Counted from the stretch's first letter, positions 54,683-63,938 are shown. The stretch: 64,000 nt of DNA from Streptomyces sp. NBC_00239 (GCF_036194065.1 NZ_CP108095.1:7316001-7380000); one strand, 5' to 3'. Translations and numbers: made by a program. Notes: generated by a model from the sequence alone, not told the origin.

Positions 54683-57154
54683 TCAGCGGGGTTCGCGCAC
54701 CCGCAGTACGCGTAGGGCCGGCGACGCGAGGATGTCGCGTTCGCAGAACCGGGCCCGTACCCACCGTTCCGACGAGAACAGTCGGGTCTGGTCGGCGGAC
54801 GACGGCGAGCCCGGGTCGGAGGACTGGCCGTACGTCAGCAGGGTCCGGGCCACCGGGCAGCGGCTGCCGTCCCAGCCCACCGCCTGGATGTGGCTGGACC
54901 CGTGGACCACGTCCGGGTAGGCCCCGGCGGCCGGGTCCCACGGCGCCTCGATCTTGTTCCAGACGCCCAGCGCCTCCGTGCCGCCGCCCACCGGGAGCCG
55001 CTGCCCGCCGCGCACCACGAACTGGCGCTCGCCCAGCGGCGCGTCCAGCGCGATGCCCGCCGCCCGCAGCTCCCGTACGGTCTCCGCCAGCGCGCGGGGC
55101 AGCCCCGGCGCCGACCGGTTCAGCGTGTGGGGGGTCCGTACCGGGTCGGCGGCCGAGAACGGCACCACCCACAGGTCCGCCGGGCCCGTCGAGGCCGTGA
55201 GCCGCCGCCAGAACCGGTCGAAGAGCAGCGCTCCCCGGCTCCCGCTGTCGGTCGTCCGGTCCCACCGCTCCAGCACCCCGCAGGCAGCGGACACGTCCAC
55301 CACGGTGCCGTCGCCGGCCGTGGCCGTGCCGCCCGGCAGCGCCGCGCACGCCTTCGCCGCGTCGGCCGCGGCCAGGTCGCCGGCCGGCGCCCGGTTCGCG
55401 TACTGCTGCCGCTGGAGGTCGCCGACGGTCAGCCGGCCCCGCGCCGCCATGGCCGACACGTCCTCCAGTGCCCCGCGGGTGCGCAGCGAGCGTGGCGTGC
55501 CGACGGTGCCCCAGATCCGCTCGTACCCGGTCAGCGGCCGGTCCGCGTGGGCGAGCCAGGCGCTGTCGTTGGAGTTCTCCGCGTACGGCGCACCGCGCAG
55601 CACGGGCGCCCGGGAGGGCCCGAAGATCCCCGGCTGGACCGAGTCCGGGTCCGAGCCCGGCGCGCAGTCCGTGCGGGAGCCGTCGAGCACGGCCAGCCCG
55701 GAGGACGGGTACGTGGCCCGCCCGAGCGGGGTCGAGCAGCGTGCGGCCAGCTCGTCGGTGATCCGGGGCAGTACCTGTGCCTGCGTGAAGAGGGTGCCGC
55801 CGGCCGAGTCGGCCGCGACCGTGTTCACCCACGGCAGCCCCTGCGTGCGCCGCAGCGCGGCCTCGGCGCCCGCCACCGAGCGGGCCTTGCCGAGCGCCAG
55901 GGCGGTGTCGGAGCCGCGCAGGTTGACCGCGTTCGGGTCGCCCATCGCGTACGCCGTCGTACGGGTCCAGGGCAGCGGCAGCGATCCGCCGAGGGAGTTC
56001 AGCACCGGCCCGTACCGGGTCCACCACTGGGTGCGCGTCACCTCGCCGCCGCCCTGCACGGGCACGGTCACCGTCCGACGGACCATCGGCTCGGCCCGGC
56101 CGTCCACGAGGTACGCCGTGGGGTCGGCGGGGTCCAGCGCCAGCTGGTGCAGGTTGACCGGCACGCCGGTGGCCACGGTGTGGCTCCACGCCACCTTGGC
56201 GTTGAAGCCGATGTTGACGACGGGAGTGCCGAGCAGCGAGGCGCCGGAGACGTCGAGCTCGCCGGGGATGGTCTGCTGCGACTGCCAGAACCGCCGGCCG
56301 CCCTGCCAGGGGTAGTGCGGATTGCCGAGCAGCAGGCCGCGGCCGTTCGCCGTCACTCCGCCGCCGAACGCGACCGCATTGGAGCCCATGTCGGCCCGCC
56401 CGTTGTCGAACAGTTCACGGGCGGCCTCCGCGGGGTCCACGGCCGGAGCGGTCGGGCCACGGCTGCCGGTACCCGCGGCCGAAGGACGCCGCGCCGCCGC
56501 GCCCACGGCGGGCGGTTCCGCGGCGGTGATGCCGTCGATCCCGCGGCCCTGGCCGCCGAGCACCGCCACCGCGTACCCGCGCGCCGCCACGTCGGCGGTG
56601 GTCACCGGGCCCACCCAGGCGGCGTCCTTGCAGGCCGGGTCGGTTATCCGGTCCCGGTGCTGTGCCAGCCAGGCGTTGTAGCCGGCGGCCCAGCCCCGCA
56701 TCAGCTCCTTGAGCTGCCCGCTGGGGCCGGCCGGAGCGGGCTGGGCCAGCAGCCGCTCGATGGTGCCCGAGTCGCGTACGCCGCGGAAGTACAGGTCGCT
56801 GGAGAGGTTGCGGCGGGCGGACGACAGGGAACTGTCGGGCGCCGCGTCGGGCCCGAACCAGCGCGAACGCTCACCCCTGAGCGTCACGAACCCGTCGGCC
56901 AGCACACAGACCTGGTCGGCGGCCTGTGCCCACCCGGTGCCGAAGCCCAGGTCCGCGTAGTCCTTCGCGAGGATGTGCGGGATGCCGTACTCGGTGTAGC
57001 GGATGACCGCGGACAGCCCGCGTCCGGAAACCGCGGCCGCGGCCCCGGCGCCGGAGCCGGGTGGCGCTGCGGCCGCCGGCGCGACCGCGGCGCCCGCGGC
57101 GAGCACGGCGGCACTGAGCAGCGCGAGCCGCCGGATGTGGTTACGGAGGTGCAA
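54683..57154 (-). CDS. Secreted penicillin acylase / AHL acylase family Ntn-hydrolase
   Basis: An 823-residue precursor. The start is taken as TTG at 57154 because GGGGGAAAA precedes it; an ATG at 57217 has no site. Signal peptide RRLALLSAAVLAAGAAVAPA. The nucleophile is Ser258 in DMGSNAVAFGG, which becomes the N-terminus of the beta chain after self-cleavage; the alpha chain and spacer precede it. Beta-chain landmarks: LLGNPHYPWQGGRRFWQSQ, GFNAKVAWSHTVATG, ENSNDSAWLAHADRPLTGYE. Closest in style to aculeacin A / PvdQ / AhlM acylases, which deacylate lipopeptides or acyl-homoserine lactones. Confidence 0.9.
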   Translation of the reverse strand: MHLRNHIRRLALLSAAVLAAGAAVAPAAAAPPGSGAGAAAAVSGRGLSAVIRYTEYGIPHILAKDYADLGFGTGWAQAADQVCVLADGFVTLRGERSRWFGPDAAPDSSLSSARRNLSSDLYFRGVRDSGTIERLLAQPAPAGPSGQLKELMRGWAAGYNAWLAQHRDRITDPACKDAAWVGPVTTADVAARGYAVAVLGGQGRGIDGITAAEPPAVGAAARRPSAAGTGSRGPTAPAVDPAEAARELFDNGRADMGSNAVAFGGGVTANGRGLLLGNPHYPWQGGRRFWQSQQTIPGELDVSGASLLGTPVVNIGFNAKVAWSHTVATGVPVNLHQLALDPADPTAYLVDGRAEPMVRRTVTVPVQGGGEVTRTQWWTRYGPVLNSLGGSLPLPWTRTTAYAMGDPNAVNLRGSDTALALGKARSVAGAEAALRRTQGLPWVNTVAADSAGGTLFTQAQVLPRITDELAARCSTPLGRATYPSSGLAVLDGSRTDCAPGSDPDSVQPGIFGPSRAPVLRGAPYAENSNDSAWLAHADRPLTGYERIWGTVGTPRSLRTRGALEDVSAMAARGRLTVGDLQRQQYANRAPAGDLAAADAAKACAALPGGTATAGDGTVVDVSAACGVLERWDRTTDSGSRGALLFDRFWRRLTASTGPADLWVVPFSAADPVRTPHTLNRSAPGLPRALAETVRELRAAGIALDAPLGERQFVVRGGQRLPVGGGTEALGVWNKIEAPWDPAAGAYPDVVHGSSHIQAVGWDGSRCPVARTLLTYGQSSDPGSPSSADQTRLFSSERWVRARFCERDILASPALRVLRVREPR

Positions 57155-57299
57155 TTTTCCCCCAAGTGGCGTCAAAAACCTGCCGATTGACTCATCGGTA
57201 GATGACGCCGAACCCATCAGAAGGGTTGACCCGCTGTCAAGATCACGGGCCGACGGCCATGCGGCGGCTGGGGGCCCGTACGCGCGAGGGTGTCCCGCG

Positions 57300-57347
57300 C
57301 GGCTCAGGGCTCGCACGACTCAGGGCCCGTGCGGCTCAGGGTTCGTG
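57300..57347. repeat. 16-bp tandem repeat across the end of the BrkB gene
   Basis: Three 16-base units close to CGGCTCAGGGTTCGTG at 57300, 57316 and 57332; the third contains the stop codon of the YihY gene. Confidence 0.75.
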
Positions 57348-58187
57348 TGGTGTGGGGGGCAGCAGTCCGGACGTGCGGAGGCGGCGCAGGGTCAGGTGCT
57401 CGTGGACCAGGCGCCCGACCAGGGCCCCGCCGTAGACCACGAAGCCCACTCCGACCAGCCACGACTGGGCGACCAGCAGCGTCCCGAACGGCCCGTACGT
57501 CACGGCGTTCGAGGCGATCAGCGGGGAGAACACCAGCTGGGAGAAGAGCCGCAGTCCGAGCAGGCCGAGGCTGGTGGCCACCGCTCCCGGCAGCAGGGCC
57601 CGCCAGCGCACCCGGCCGCCCAGCAGCAGCCGCTGCGAGACCCAGAAGAACAGGCCGGTGCTGATCAGGTCGGCGGCACCGCCCAGCAGTGTGCTCAGGA
57701 CGCTGTCGCCGGGCGCCGACACGGCGACCAGCACCCCCAGGTAGAAGATCAGCAGGGCCAGCCACACCACGTGCCGCCACATGGTGTGCCAGCGGGCCGC
57801 CGGCAGGTCCCAGACCTTCTCGTACCCGGTCTGTACGACGGACCCGAACGTCAGGCCGAAGACGCAGAGGGCGGCGAGGCCGAAGGCGGTTGTCCGCTCC
57901 AGGGCTTCCCCGGGCATGCCGAACAGGATCTCCACCTGCCGGCGGGAGCCCGCCGAGACCCCGAGCGCCTGACCCAGCCAGCGCCCGAAGCCCTCGCCGC
58001 TGGCGGGCGCGGCGGCCGCGACCACGATCAGCAGCGGCACCAGGGTCAGGAACCCGAGCGCCGCGAAGCCCATGGCCCGGTGCATCAGCTCCATCTCACG
58101 GCCGCGGCTCCAGGCCAGCCCCGCGGAGGAGGCCTGGATGCGGTCGTGCACGTGCCGGAGCCGGTGCTGATCCTGCGGGTGCGTCAC
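57336..58187 (-). CDS. YihY/virulence factor BrkB-family membrane protein
   Basis: A 283-residue protein with six hydrophobic helices. Family features: an amphipathic N-terminus (MGFAALGFLTLVPLLIVVAA), FGLTFGSVVQTGYEKVWDLP, GGRVRWRALLPGAVATSLGL and SNAVTYGPFGTLLVAQSWL near the end. GTG start with no clear ribosome-binding site. Function of the family is unresolved; the RNase BN label in some databases is an error. Confidence 0.87.
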   Translation of the reverse strand: MTHPQDQHRLRHVHDRIQASSAGLAWSRGREMELMHRAMGFAALGFLTLVPLLIVVAAAAPASGEGFGRWLGQALGVSAGSRRQVEILFGMPGEALERTTAFGLAALCVFGLTFGSVVQTGYEKVWDLPAARWHTMWRHVVWLALLIFYLGVLVAVSAPGDSVLSTLLGGAADLISTGLFFWVSQRLLLGGRVRWRALLPGAVATSLGLLGLRLFSQLVFSPLIASNAVTYGPFGTLLVAQSWLVGVGFVVYGGALVGRLVHEHLTLRRLRTSGLLPPTPHEP

Positions 58188-58289
58188 ACAGGTCGACTAC
58201 CCCGAACTGCCCCAGACCCGGTCATTATGGGCCCGAACGGGTGGTTTCGCTCCTGCGCTACCGTCCCCGCCCCGGTGCCGCCCCGCCCT

Positions 58290-59591
58290 CTACCCCCGCA
58301 CCCGGTCCTCGCGGAGGTCCACGATCCGCCGGATCTTGCCCACCGAGCGCTCCAGCGTCTCCGGGTCCACGATCTCCACGGCCGCGCTCACCCCGATGCC
58401 TTCCTTGACCGCCCGCGCCACCGCCGCGGCCGCCGCCTCCCGGTCGGCCGGCGACGCGTCCCGCCGGGCCTCCGCCCGTACGGTCAGCGCGTCGAGCCGG
58501 CCTTCCCGGGTCAGCCGCAGCTGGAAGTGCGGGGCCACGCCGGGGGTGCGCAGCAGGATCTCCTCGACCTGGGCCGGGAAGAGGTTCACCCCGCGCAGGA
58601 TGATCATGTCGTCGGAGCGGCCCGTCACCTTCTCCATCCGGCGGAACGCGGGGCGCGCGGTGCCGGGCAGCAGCCGCGTCAGGTCCCGGGTGCGGTACCG
58701 GACCACCGGCATCGCCTCCTTGGTGAGCGAGGTGAACACGAGTTCGCCGTGTTCCCCGTCGGGCAGCACCTCACCGGTCACCGGGTCCACCACCTCCGGC
58801 AGGAAGTGGTCCTCCCAGATATGGAGCCCGTCCTTGACCTCGACGAACTCCTGCGCCACGCCGGGTCCGATCACCTCCGACAGGCCGTAGATGTCGACGG
58901 CGTCGATGCCGAGCCGCTGCTCGATCTCCCGCCGCATCTCCTCGGTCCACGGCTCGGCGCCGAAGACGCCGGTGCGCAGCGAGGTGGAGCGCGGGTCGAC
59001 GCCCTGGCGCTCCATCTCGTCGAGCAGCGTCAGCATGTAGGAGGGCGTCACCATGATGACCTCGGGTTCGAAGTCCAGGATCAGGCGCACCTGGCGCTCC
59101 GTCATGCCGCCGGACGCGGGGATGACCGTACAGCCGAGGCGTTCGGCCCCGTAGTGGGCGCCGAGGCCGCCGGTGAACAGCCCGTACCCGTACGCGACGT
59201 GGACCTTGTGGCCGGGGCGGGCGCCGGCCGCGCGCAGCGAGCGGGCGACGACCTCGGCCCACATCTCCAGGTCGCCCTCGGTGTAGCCGACCACGGTGGG
59301 CCGTCCGGTGGTGCCGCTGGAGGCGTGGATGCGGCGCACCTGGTCCCGGGGTACGGCGAACATGCCGAACGGGTACGTGTCCCGCAGGTCGGCCTTGGTG
59401 GTGAACGGGAAGCGGGCGAGGTCGGCGAGGCCGCGGCAGTCCTCTGGGCGCACGCCGGCCTTGTCGAAGGCGGCCCGGTGGAAGGGAACCCGCTCGTACA
59501 CGTAGTGGAGCGTGGCGCGCAAGCGCTCCAGTTGCAAGGCTTGCAGTCCGGCCCGATCGAGCCGTTCCGCCGCGTCCAGGAGATCCGCCAC
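58290..59591 (-). CDS. paaK: Phenylacetate-CoA ligase
   Basis: A 433-residue AMP-forming ligase. GTG at 59591 (GAGAGGGG upstream) fits the family N-terminus better than the ATG at 59654. Motifs: RIHASSGTTGRPTVVGYTEG, YGYGLFTGGLGAHYGAE, ASGGMTERQVRLI, DIYGLSEVIGPGVAQE, RGVNLFPAQVEEILL. It activates phenylacetate or a related aryl acid. No other paa genes adjoin, so it may serve another aromatic acid. Confidence 0.9.
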   Translation of the reverse strand: MADLLDAAERLDRAGLQALQLERLRATLHYVYERVPFHRAAFDKAGVRPEDCRGLADLARFPFTTKADLRDTYPFGMFAVPRDQVRRIHASSGTTGRPTVVGYTEGDLEMWAEVVARSLRAAGARPGHKVHVAYGYGLFTGGLGAHYGAERLGCTVIPASGGMTERQVRLILDFEPEVIMVTPSYMLTLLDEMERQGVDPRSTSLRTGVFGAEPWTEEMRREIEQRLGIDAVDIYGLSEVIGPGVAQEFVEVKDGLHIWEDHFLPEVVDPVTGEVLPDGEHGELVFTSLTKEAMPVVRYRTRDLTRLLPGTARPAFRRMEKVTGRSDDMIILRGVNLFPAQVEEILLRTPGVAPHFQLRLTREGRLDALTVRAEARRDASPADREAAAAAVARAVKEGIGVSAAVEIVDPETLERSVGKIRRIVDLREDRVRG

Positions 59592-59610
59592 CGTCGCCCC
59601 TCTCCACCCG

Positions 59611-59636
59611 ATCGACCGGTCGGTCGGCCGGCCGAT
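59611..59636 (-). promoter_or_regulatory. Candidate TetR-type operator upstream of the ligase
   Basis: Arms ATCGACCGG and CCGGCCGAT (one mismatch) flank TCGGTCGG 20 bases before the start. The ACCGACCGGTCG-like core resembles PaaR/TetR operators. Confidence 0.4.
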
Positions 59637-59786
59637 TTTCGGACAGGCAATCAAAGCGGGGGCGGCGGCGTCAAGAAGACGGAGGCCCGGCGGCGCGCCA
59701 GGGCTCCGGATGCGGCGATCCCCCGGACGGCGTACACAGGAGGTGAGGGGCGGGGACGGGTGGGGCTCTCATGAAGGAGGTTGAAG

Positions 59787-60326
59787 ATGACGGGCGTGTT
59801 CATGCGCCGCGTGGGTCTGGCCGCGGCGATCTCGGGTGCGGTGCTGGGGAATCTCCTGTGGGCCTCGGGCCCTGCCGGGGCGGCTGTCGAGGCGAAGGCC
59901 ACCTACTTGAGGCTGGAATCCGTCAGCAGTGGCAAGTGCCTCAACGTCACGGGGGCCTCCTGGGACAACGGTGCGCAGGTGATCCAGTGGGACTGTGGGG
60001 ACACCCCGAACAACAACTGGAGCTTCGAGAAGCTGCCGTCCGGTTGGTACCAGATCCGCGCGCAGCACAGCGGCAAGTGCCTGGACGTCGAGGGCGCGGT
60101 GTGGGGCAATGGGGCCCCCGTGATCCAGTGGGACTGCAAGAAGAGCACCAACCAGAGCTGGAAGATCATCAACAGGGCCGAGGACGGCAGCTACATGCTG
60201 CAGGCCAGGCATAGTGGCAGGTGCCTGAACGTCGAGGGAGCGAGTCAGGACAACCTCGCCCGGATCATCCAGTGGGACTGCGTCGACACGACCAACAACC
60301 GCTGGTTCCAGGAGGAGGCGAACTGA
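59787..60326 (+). CDS. Secreted ricin-type beta-trefoil lectin
   Basis: A 179-residue protein. ATG at 59787 lies eight bases after AAGGAGG. Signal peptide RRVGLAAAISGAVLGNLLWA with cleavage near AGA-AVE. Three trefoil units with GKCLNVTGASW, GKCLDVEGAVW and GRCLNVEGASQ, each followed by VIQWDC and a (Q/N)xW. All three sugar-site patterns look intact. Not a close copy of the lectin at 35456. No catalytic domain. Confidence 0.9.
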   Translation: MTGVFMRRVGLAAAISGAVLGNLLWASGPAGAAVEAKATYLRLESVSSGKCLNVTGASWDNGAQVIQWDCGDTPNNNWSFEKLPSGWYQIRAQHSGKCLDVEGAVWGNGAPVIQWDCKKSTNQSWKIINRAEDGSYMLQARHSGRCLNVEGASQDNLARIIQWDCVDTTNNRWFQEEAN

Positions 60327-60345
60327 CCGCGCAGGCGGTGTGCAC

Positions 60346-60366
60346 GCGCCGGCTCCCCGCCGGCGC
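60346..60366. terminator. Bidirectional terminator between lectin and synthetase
   Basis: GCGCCGGC, loop TCCCC, GCCGGCGC; flanking GTGC/GCAC can extend the stem. Confidence 0.75.
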
Positions 60367-60387
60367 GGCGCACCGCCCGACGCGTGC

Positions 60388-62013
60388 TCAGCCCGCATCG
60401 GCCTCGGTGGCCACCGCCTTCGCCCAGCGGTAGTCCGCCTTGCCGCTGGGGGAGCGCTGGATGCCCGGGGTGATGACCAGCTGGCGGGGGATCTTGTAGC
60501 CGGCGAGGCGGGTGCGGCAGTGGGTCTGGATCTCGTCGAGGGTGGGTGCGGCGGCGCCTGCGCGCACCTGCACCACCGCCGCCACATGGCTGCCCCACTT
60601 CGCGTCCGGGACCCCCGCGACCAGTGCGTCGTACACGTCCGGATGGGATTTGAGCGCCTGCTCGACCTCCTCCGGATAGACCTTCTCGCCACCGGTGTTG
60701 ATGCACTGGGAGCCGCGTCCCAGGACGGTGACGATCCCGTCCTCGTCCACCGTGGCCATGTCCCCGAGCAGCACCCACCGCTCTTCGCCCCGCTGGAAGA
60801 ACGTCTCGGCGGTCTTCGCCGGGTCGTTGTAGTAGCCCAGCGGTACGTGGCCGCGCTGTGCGAGCCGCCCGGGCACGCCCACCGGCACCGGCTCGTGGGT
60901 GACGGGGTCGATGACCTGCGTCCGCTCGTTGACCTCCAGCCGGAACCCCTTCTCCGGGCCCGAGTCGGCGGTGGCCTTGCCGTTCGAACCGGACTCGGAG
61001 GAACCGAAGTTGTTGAGGAGCAGCACGTGCGGCGCGAGTTCCTGGAACTGCGCGCGCACCGTGTCCGACATGATCGCGCCCGACGAGGAGAGGCTGAACA
61101 GCGAGGACATGTCGGTGCCCCGCAGCGGACCGCGCAGCGCGTCGACGAGCGGCCGCAGCATCGCGTCGCCGACCAGCGACACGCTGGAGACCCGCTCCTT
61201 CTCGATCGTGCGGAGCACCTCCTCGGGCGCGAACTTGCGGTGGATGACGATCCGCTGCCCGTAGTTGAAGGCCACGAACGACGTCAGCGTCGAGGTGCCG
61301 TGCATCAGCGGGGGAGTGGGGAAGAAAGTGAGCCCGGAGCCGCCCGCGGCGACCCGCTCGGCCAGCTCCTCGGGGCGCTTGACCGGCTCGCCCGACGGCG
61401 CGCCGCCGAACAGCCCGGCGAAGAAGAGGTCCTCCTGCCGCCACATCACCCCCTTGGGCATGCCCGTGGTGCCGCCGGTGTAGATGATGAAGAGGTCGTC
61501 GGCCGAGCGCGGCGCGAAGCCCCGCTCGGGCGAACCGGACGCCTCCGCGTCCTCGAAGGCCACCGCACCCGGGAGCTCCGGGGCGCCCGCCGGGGCCGCC
61601 CCCACCCGCACCAGGTGCCGGAGCTTCCCGGTCTTCGGCAGGGCGGCCGCCACCCGCGGCGTGAACTCCCCGTCGAAGACCAGCGCCGCGAGGTCCGCGT
61701 CCCGGTAGAGGTAGACCAGCTCCTCCTCCACGTACCGGTAGTTGACGTTCACCGGCACCAGCCGGGCCTTCAGGCAGGCCAGCACCGTCTGCAGGTACTC
61801 GGTGCCGTTGTACAGGTGCAGTCCCAGGTGCTCGCCGGCCGTGAGCCCGCTGTCCAGCAGGTGGTGCGCGAGCCGGTTCGCCGCCGCGTCCAGCTGCGCG
61901 TACGTCAGCCTCCGCTCGGCGCCGCTGCCCGGGTGGTCCACGTAGACGAGGGCCTCGCGGTCCGGGACCACGTCGACGACCGACTCGAACAGGTCGGCAA
62001 GGTTGTACTCCAC
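60388..62013 (-). CDS. FadD19-like acyl-CoA synthetase
   Basis: A 541-residue ligase. The GTG at 62013 is chosen for its site AGGAGGAACG and because the family begins near YNLADLFESVVDVVPDREAL. Motifs: LFIIYTGGTTGMPKGVMWRQ, TFFPTPPLMHGTSTL, NNFGSSESGSNGK, LGRGSQCINTGGEKVYPEEVEQAL, and catalytic Lys in PSGKADYRWAK. These features (MWRxED, GGEKVYPEEVE, DYRWAK) resemble mycobacterial FadD19, which activates steroid side-chain acids. Divergent from the crotonase operon with palindromes in between. Confidence 0.9.
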   Translation of the reverse strand: MEYNLADLFESVVDVVPDREALVYVDHPGSGAERRLTYAQLDAAANRLAHHLLDSGLTAGEHLGLHLYNGTEYLQTVLACLKARLVPVNVNYRYVEEELVYLYRDADLAALVFDGEFTPRVAAALPKTGKLRHLVRVGAAPAGAPELPGAVAFEDAEASGSPERGFAPRSADDLFIIYTGGTTGMPKGVMWRQEDLFFAGLFGGAPSGEPVKRPEELAERVAAGGSGLTFFPTPPLMHGTSTLTSFVAFNYGQRIVIHRKFAPEEVLRTIEKERVSSVSLVGDAMLRPLVDALRGPLRGTDMSSLFSLSSSGAIMSDTVRAQFQELAPHVLLLNNFGSSESGSNGKATADSGPEKGFRLEVNERTQVIDPVTHEPVPVGVPGRLAQRGHVPLGYYNDPAKTAETFFQRGEERWVLLGDMATVDEDGIVTVLGRGSQCINTGGEKVYPEEVEQALKSHPDVYDALVAGVPDAKWGSHVAAVVQVRAGAAAPTLDEIQTHCRTRLAGYKIPRQLVITPGIQRSPSGKADYRWAKAVATEADAG

Positions 62014-62093
62014 CGTTCCTCCTGACCCCGGGTTCCGATTCGCGGTCATTAGAGCGCCAGGCACCCCAATGCGGAAGGGCGCCGCCCAAGAAA

Positions 62094-62110
62094 TCTGACT
62101 GACTGTCAGA
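62094..62110. promoter_or_regulatory. TCTGAC-N5-GTCAGA operator-like palindrome
   Basis: Perfect 6-bp arms with a 5-base spacer, 81 bases upstream of the synthetase start. Matches the site at 49178-49194 in arm sequence, spacing and the flanking A-run. Confidence 0.6.
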
Positions 62111-62137
62111 AAGCTATTGAACTGGAACGGCCCCTCC

Positions 62138-62151
62138 TGCAACCTGTTCTA
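62138..62151 (-). promoter_or_regulatory. KstR-like operator in the divergent fadD/crotonase gap
   Basis: On the minus strand TAGAACAGGTTGCA fits TnnAACnnGTTnnA and shares GAACAGGTT with the site at 34101. It lies 24 bases before the crotonase start, where a repressor would block transcription. Confidence 0.5.
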
Positions 62152-62174
62152 GGTCTTGAGACGGGAGGACGGCA

Positions 62175-62975
62175 ATGGGTGGGACCGAACACCTCACCGT
62201 GGCGCGTCATGGCGCCACCCTGGTGCTCACCATGAACAGGCCCGAGGCGAAGAACGCGCTCTCGCTGCCGCTGCTGGTCGGGCTCTACGACGGCTGGCTC
62301 GAAGCCGACGCGGACGACACGGTCCGCTCGGTGGTGCTCACCGGCGCCGGCGGCGACTTCTGCGCGGGCATGGACCTGAAGGCCCTCGCCGGCAAGGGGA
62401 TGGCCGGCGACCACTACCGGGACCGCCTCAAAGCCGACCCCGACCTGCACTGGAAGGCGATGCTCCGCCACCACCGCCCGCGCAAGCCCGTCATCGCGGC
62501 CGTCGAGGGCTACTGTGTCGCCGGCGGCACCGAGATCCTCCAGGGCACCGACATCCGCGTCGCCGCCGAAGGAGCCGTCTTCGGCCTCTTCGAGGTCAAG
62601 CGCGGCCTCTTCCCCATCGGCGGCTCCACCGTCCGCCTCCCGCGCCAGATCCCGCGCACCCACGCCCTGGAGATGCTCCTCACCGGCCGCCCCTACTCCG
62701 CCGCGGAAGCCGCCGGCATCGGGCTCGTCGGCCACGTCGTCCCCGACGGCACCGCCCTCGACAAGGCCCTGGAGATCGCCGAGCAGATCAACGCCTGCGG
62801 GCCGCTCGCCGTCGAGGCCGTCAAGGCCTCCGTCTACGAGGGCGCCGACCTCACCGAGACCGAGGCGCTCGCCGCCGAACTCACCCGCGGCTGGCCCGTC
62901 TTCGACACCGCCGACGCGAAGGAAGGCGCCCGCGCCTTCGCCGAGAAGCGCCCGCCCGTCTACCGCCGAGCCTGA
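62175..62975 (+). CDS. Enoyl-CoA hydratase/isomerase (crotonase) family protein
   Basis: A 266-residue protein: NRPEAKNALS, first oxyanion segment GAGGDFCAGMDLKAL, second VEGYCVAGGTEILQGTDIRVA, then FGLFEVKRGLFPIGGSTVRLPR. The position of the usual catalytic acids is Glu-rich (EVKRGLFP), compatible with hydratase. Site GGGAGGAC. First gene of an operon with the DUF35 protein and a further gene. Confidence 0.9.
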   Translation: MGGTEHLTVARHGATLVLTMNRPEAKNALSLPLLVGLYDGWLEADADDTVRSVVLTGAGGDFCAGMDLKALAGKGMAGDHYRDRLKADPDLHWKAMLRHHRPRKPVIAAVEGYCVAGGTEILQGTDIRVAAEGAVFGLFEVKRGLFPIGGSTVRLPRQIPRTHALEMLLTGRPYSAAEAAGIGLVGHVVPDGTALDKALEIAEQINACGPLAVEAVKASVYEGADLTETEALAAELTRGWPVFDTADAKEGARAFAEKRPPVYRRA

Positions 62976-62990
62976 GAAGGAGCGAGCGCA

Positions 62991-63938
62991 GTGTCCGAAG
63001 TCCTCCGTGCTCCCCTCGTCGTCGAATTCCCCTTCACCCGCTCCCTCGGGCCCGTGCAGAGCGCCTTCCTCACCGGACTGCGCGAACGCGTCGTCCTCGG
63101 CGTGCGCACCTCCGCCGGCACCGTGCAGGTACCCCCCGCCGAATACGACCCGGTGACCGCCGAGGAGCTCCGCGACCTGGTCGAGGTCGCCGCCACCGGC
63201 ACCGTCACCACCTGGGCCTGGAACGGGCACCCCCGCCCCCACCAGCCGCTCGACACCCCTTTCGCCTGGGTCCTCGTACGGCTCGACGGCGCCGACACCG
63301 CCCTGCTGCACGCCCTCGACGCACCCGGGCCGGACGCCGTCACCACCGGCATGCGGGTCCGCGTCCGCTGGGCCGCGCAGCGCACCGGCGCCATCACCGA
63401 CATCGCCTGCTTCGAGCCGTACGAGGAGCAGGACGCCACCGCCGGGACCCGCCCGCACGACGGGATCTTCGAACACCCCGTCACCGGCATCGTCGCCGAG
63501 GCCCGCCTCGACTACACCTACAGCCCCGGCCGCGCCCAGACCGGCTACCTGGACGCCCTCGCCGAGCGCCGCACCGTCGGCGAGCGCTGCCCGTCCTGCC
63601 ACAAGGTGTACGTGCCGCCCCGCGGCGCCTGCCCCACCTGCGGGATCGCCACAACCGACCGGGTCGAGGTCGGCCCCGCCGGCACCGTCACCACCTTCTG
63701 CATCGTCAACATCAAGGCCCGCAACCTCGACATCGAAGTCCCCTACGTCTACGCCCACATCGCCCTCGACGGCGCCGACCTCGCCTTGCACGGGCGGATC
63801 GGCGGCATCCCGTACGACCAGGTCCGGATGGGCCTGCGGGTGGAACCCGTGTGGACCGACGGCGGCCGCTACCCCGACCACTACCGCCCGACCGGCGAGC
63901 CGGACGCGGACTACGACGCGTACAAGGAGCTCATCTGA
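62991..63938 (+). CDS. Tandem OB-fold DUF35 (Zn-ribbon) protein, ChsH2/Ltp-partner type
   Basis: A 315-residue protein, GTG after GAAGGAG. Two OB-fold halves: residues ~25-150 without a zinc ribbon, and ~175-310 with rubredoxin-like knuckles ERCPSCHKVYVPPRGACPTCG followed by GTVTTFCIVNIKARN. Such proteins partner thiolases (lipid-transfer type) or MaoC-like hydratases in steroid side-chain degradation. Overlaps the next gene (TGATG), which is probably that thiolase. Confidence 0.87.
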   Translation: MSEVLRAPLVVEFPFTRSLGPVQSAFLTGLRERVVLGVRTSAGTVQVPPAEYDPVTAEELRDLVEVAATGTVTTWAWNGHPRPHQPLDTPFAWVLVRLDGADTALLHALDAPGPDAVTTGMRVRVRWAAQRTGAITDIACFEPYEEQDATAGTRPHDGIFEHPVTGIVAEARLDYTYSPGRAQTGYLDALAERRTVGERCPSCHKVYVPPRGACPTCGIATTDRVEVGPAGTVTTFCIVNIKARNLDIEVPYVYAHIALDGADLALHGRIGGIPYDQVRMGLRVEPVWTDGGRYPDHYRPTGEPDADYDAYKELI

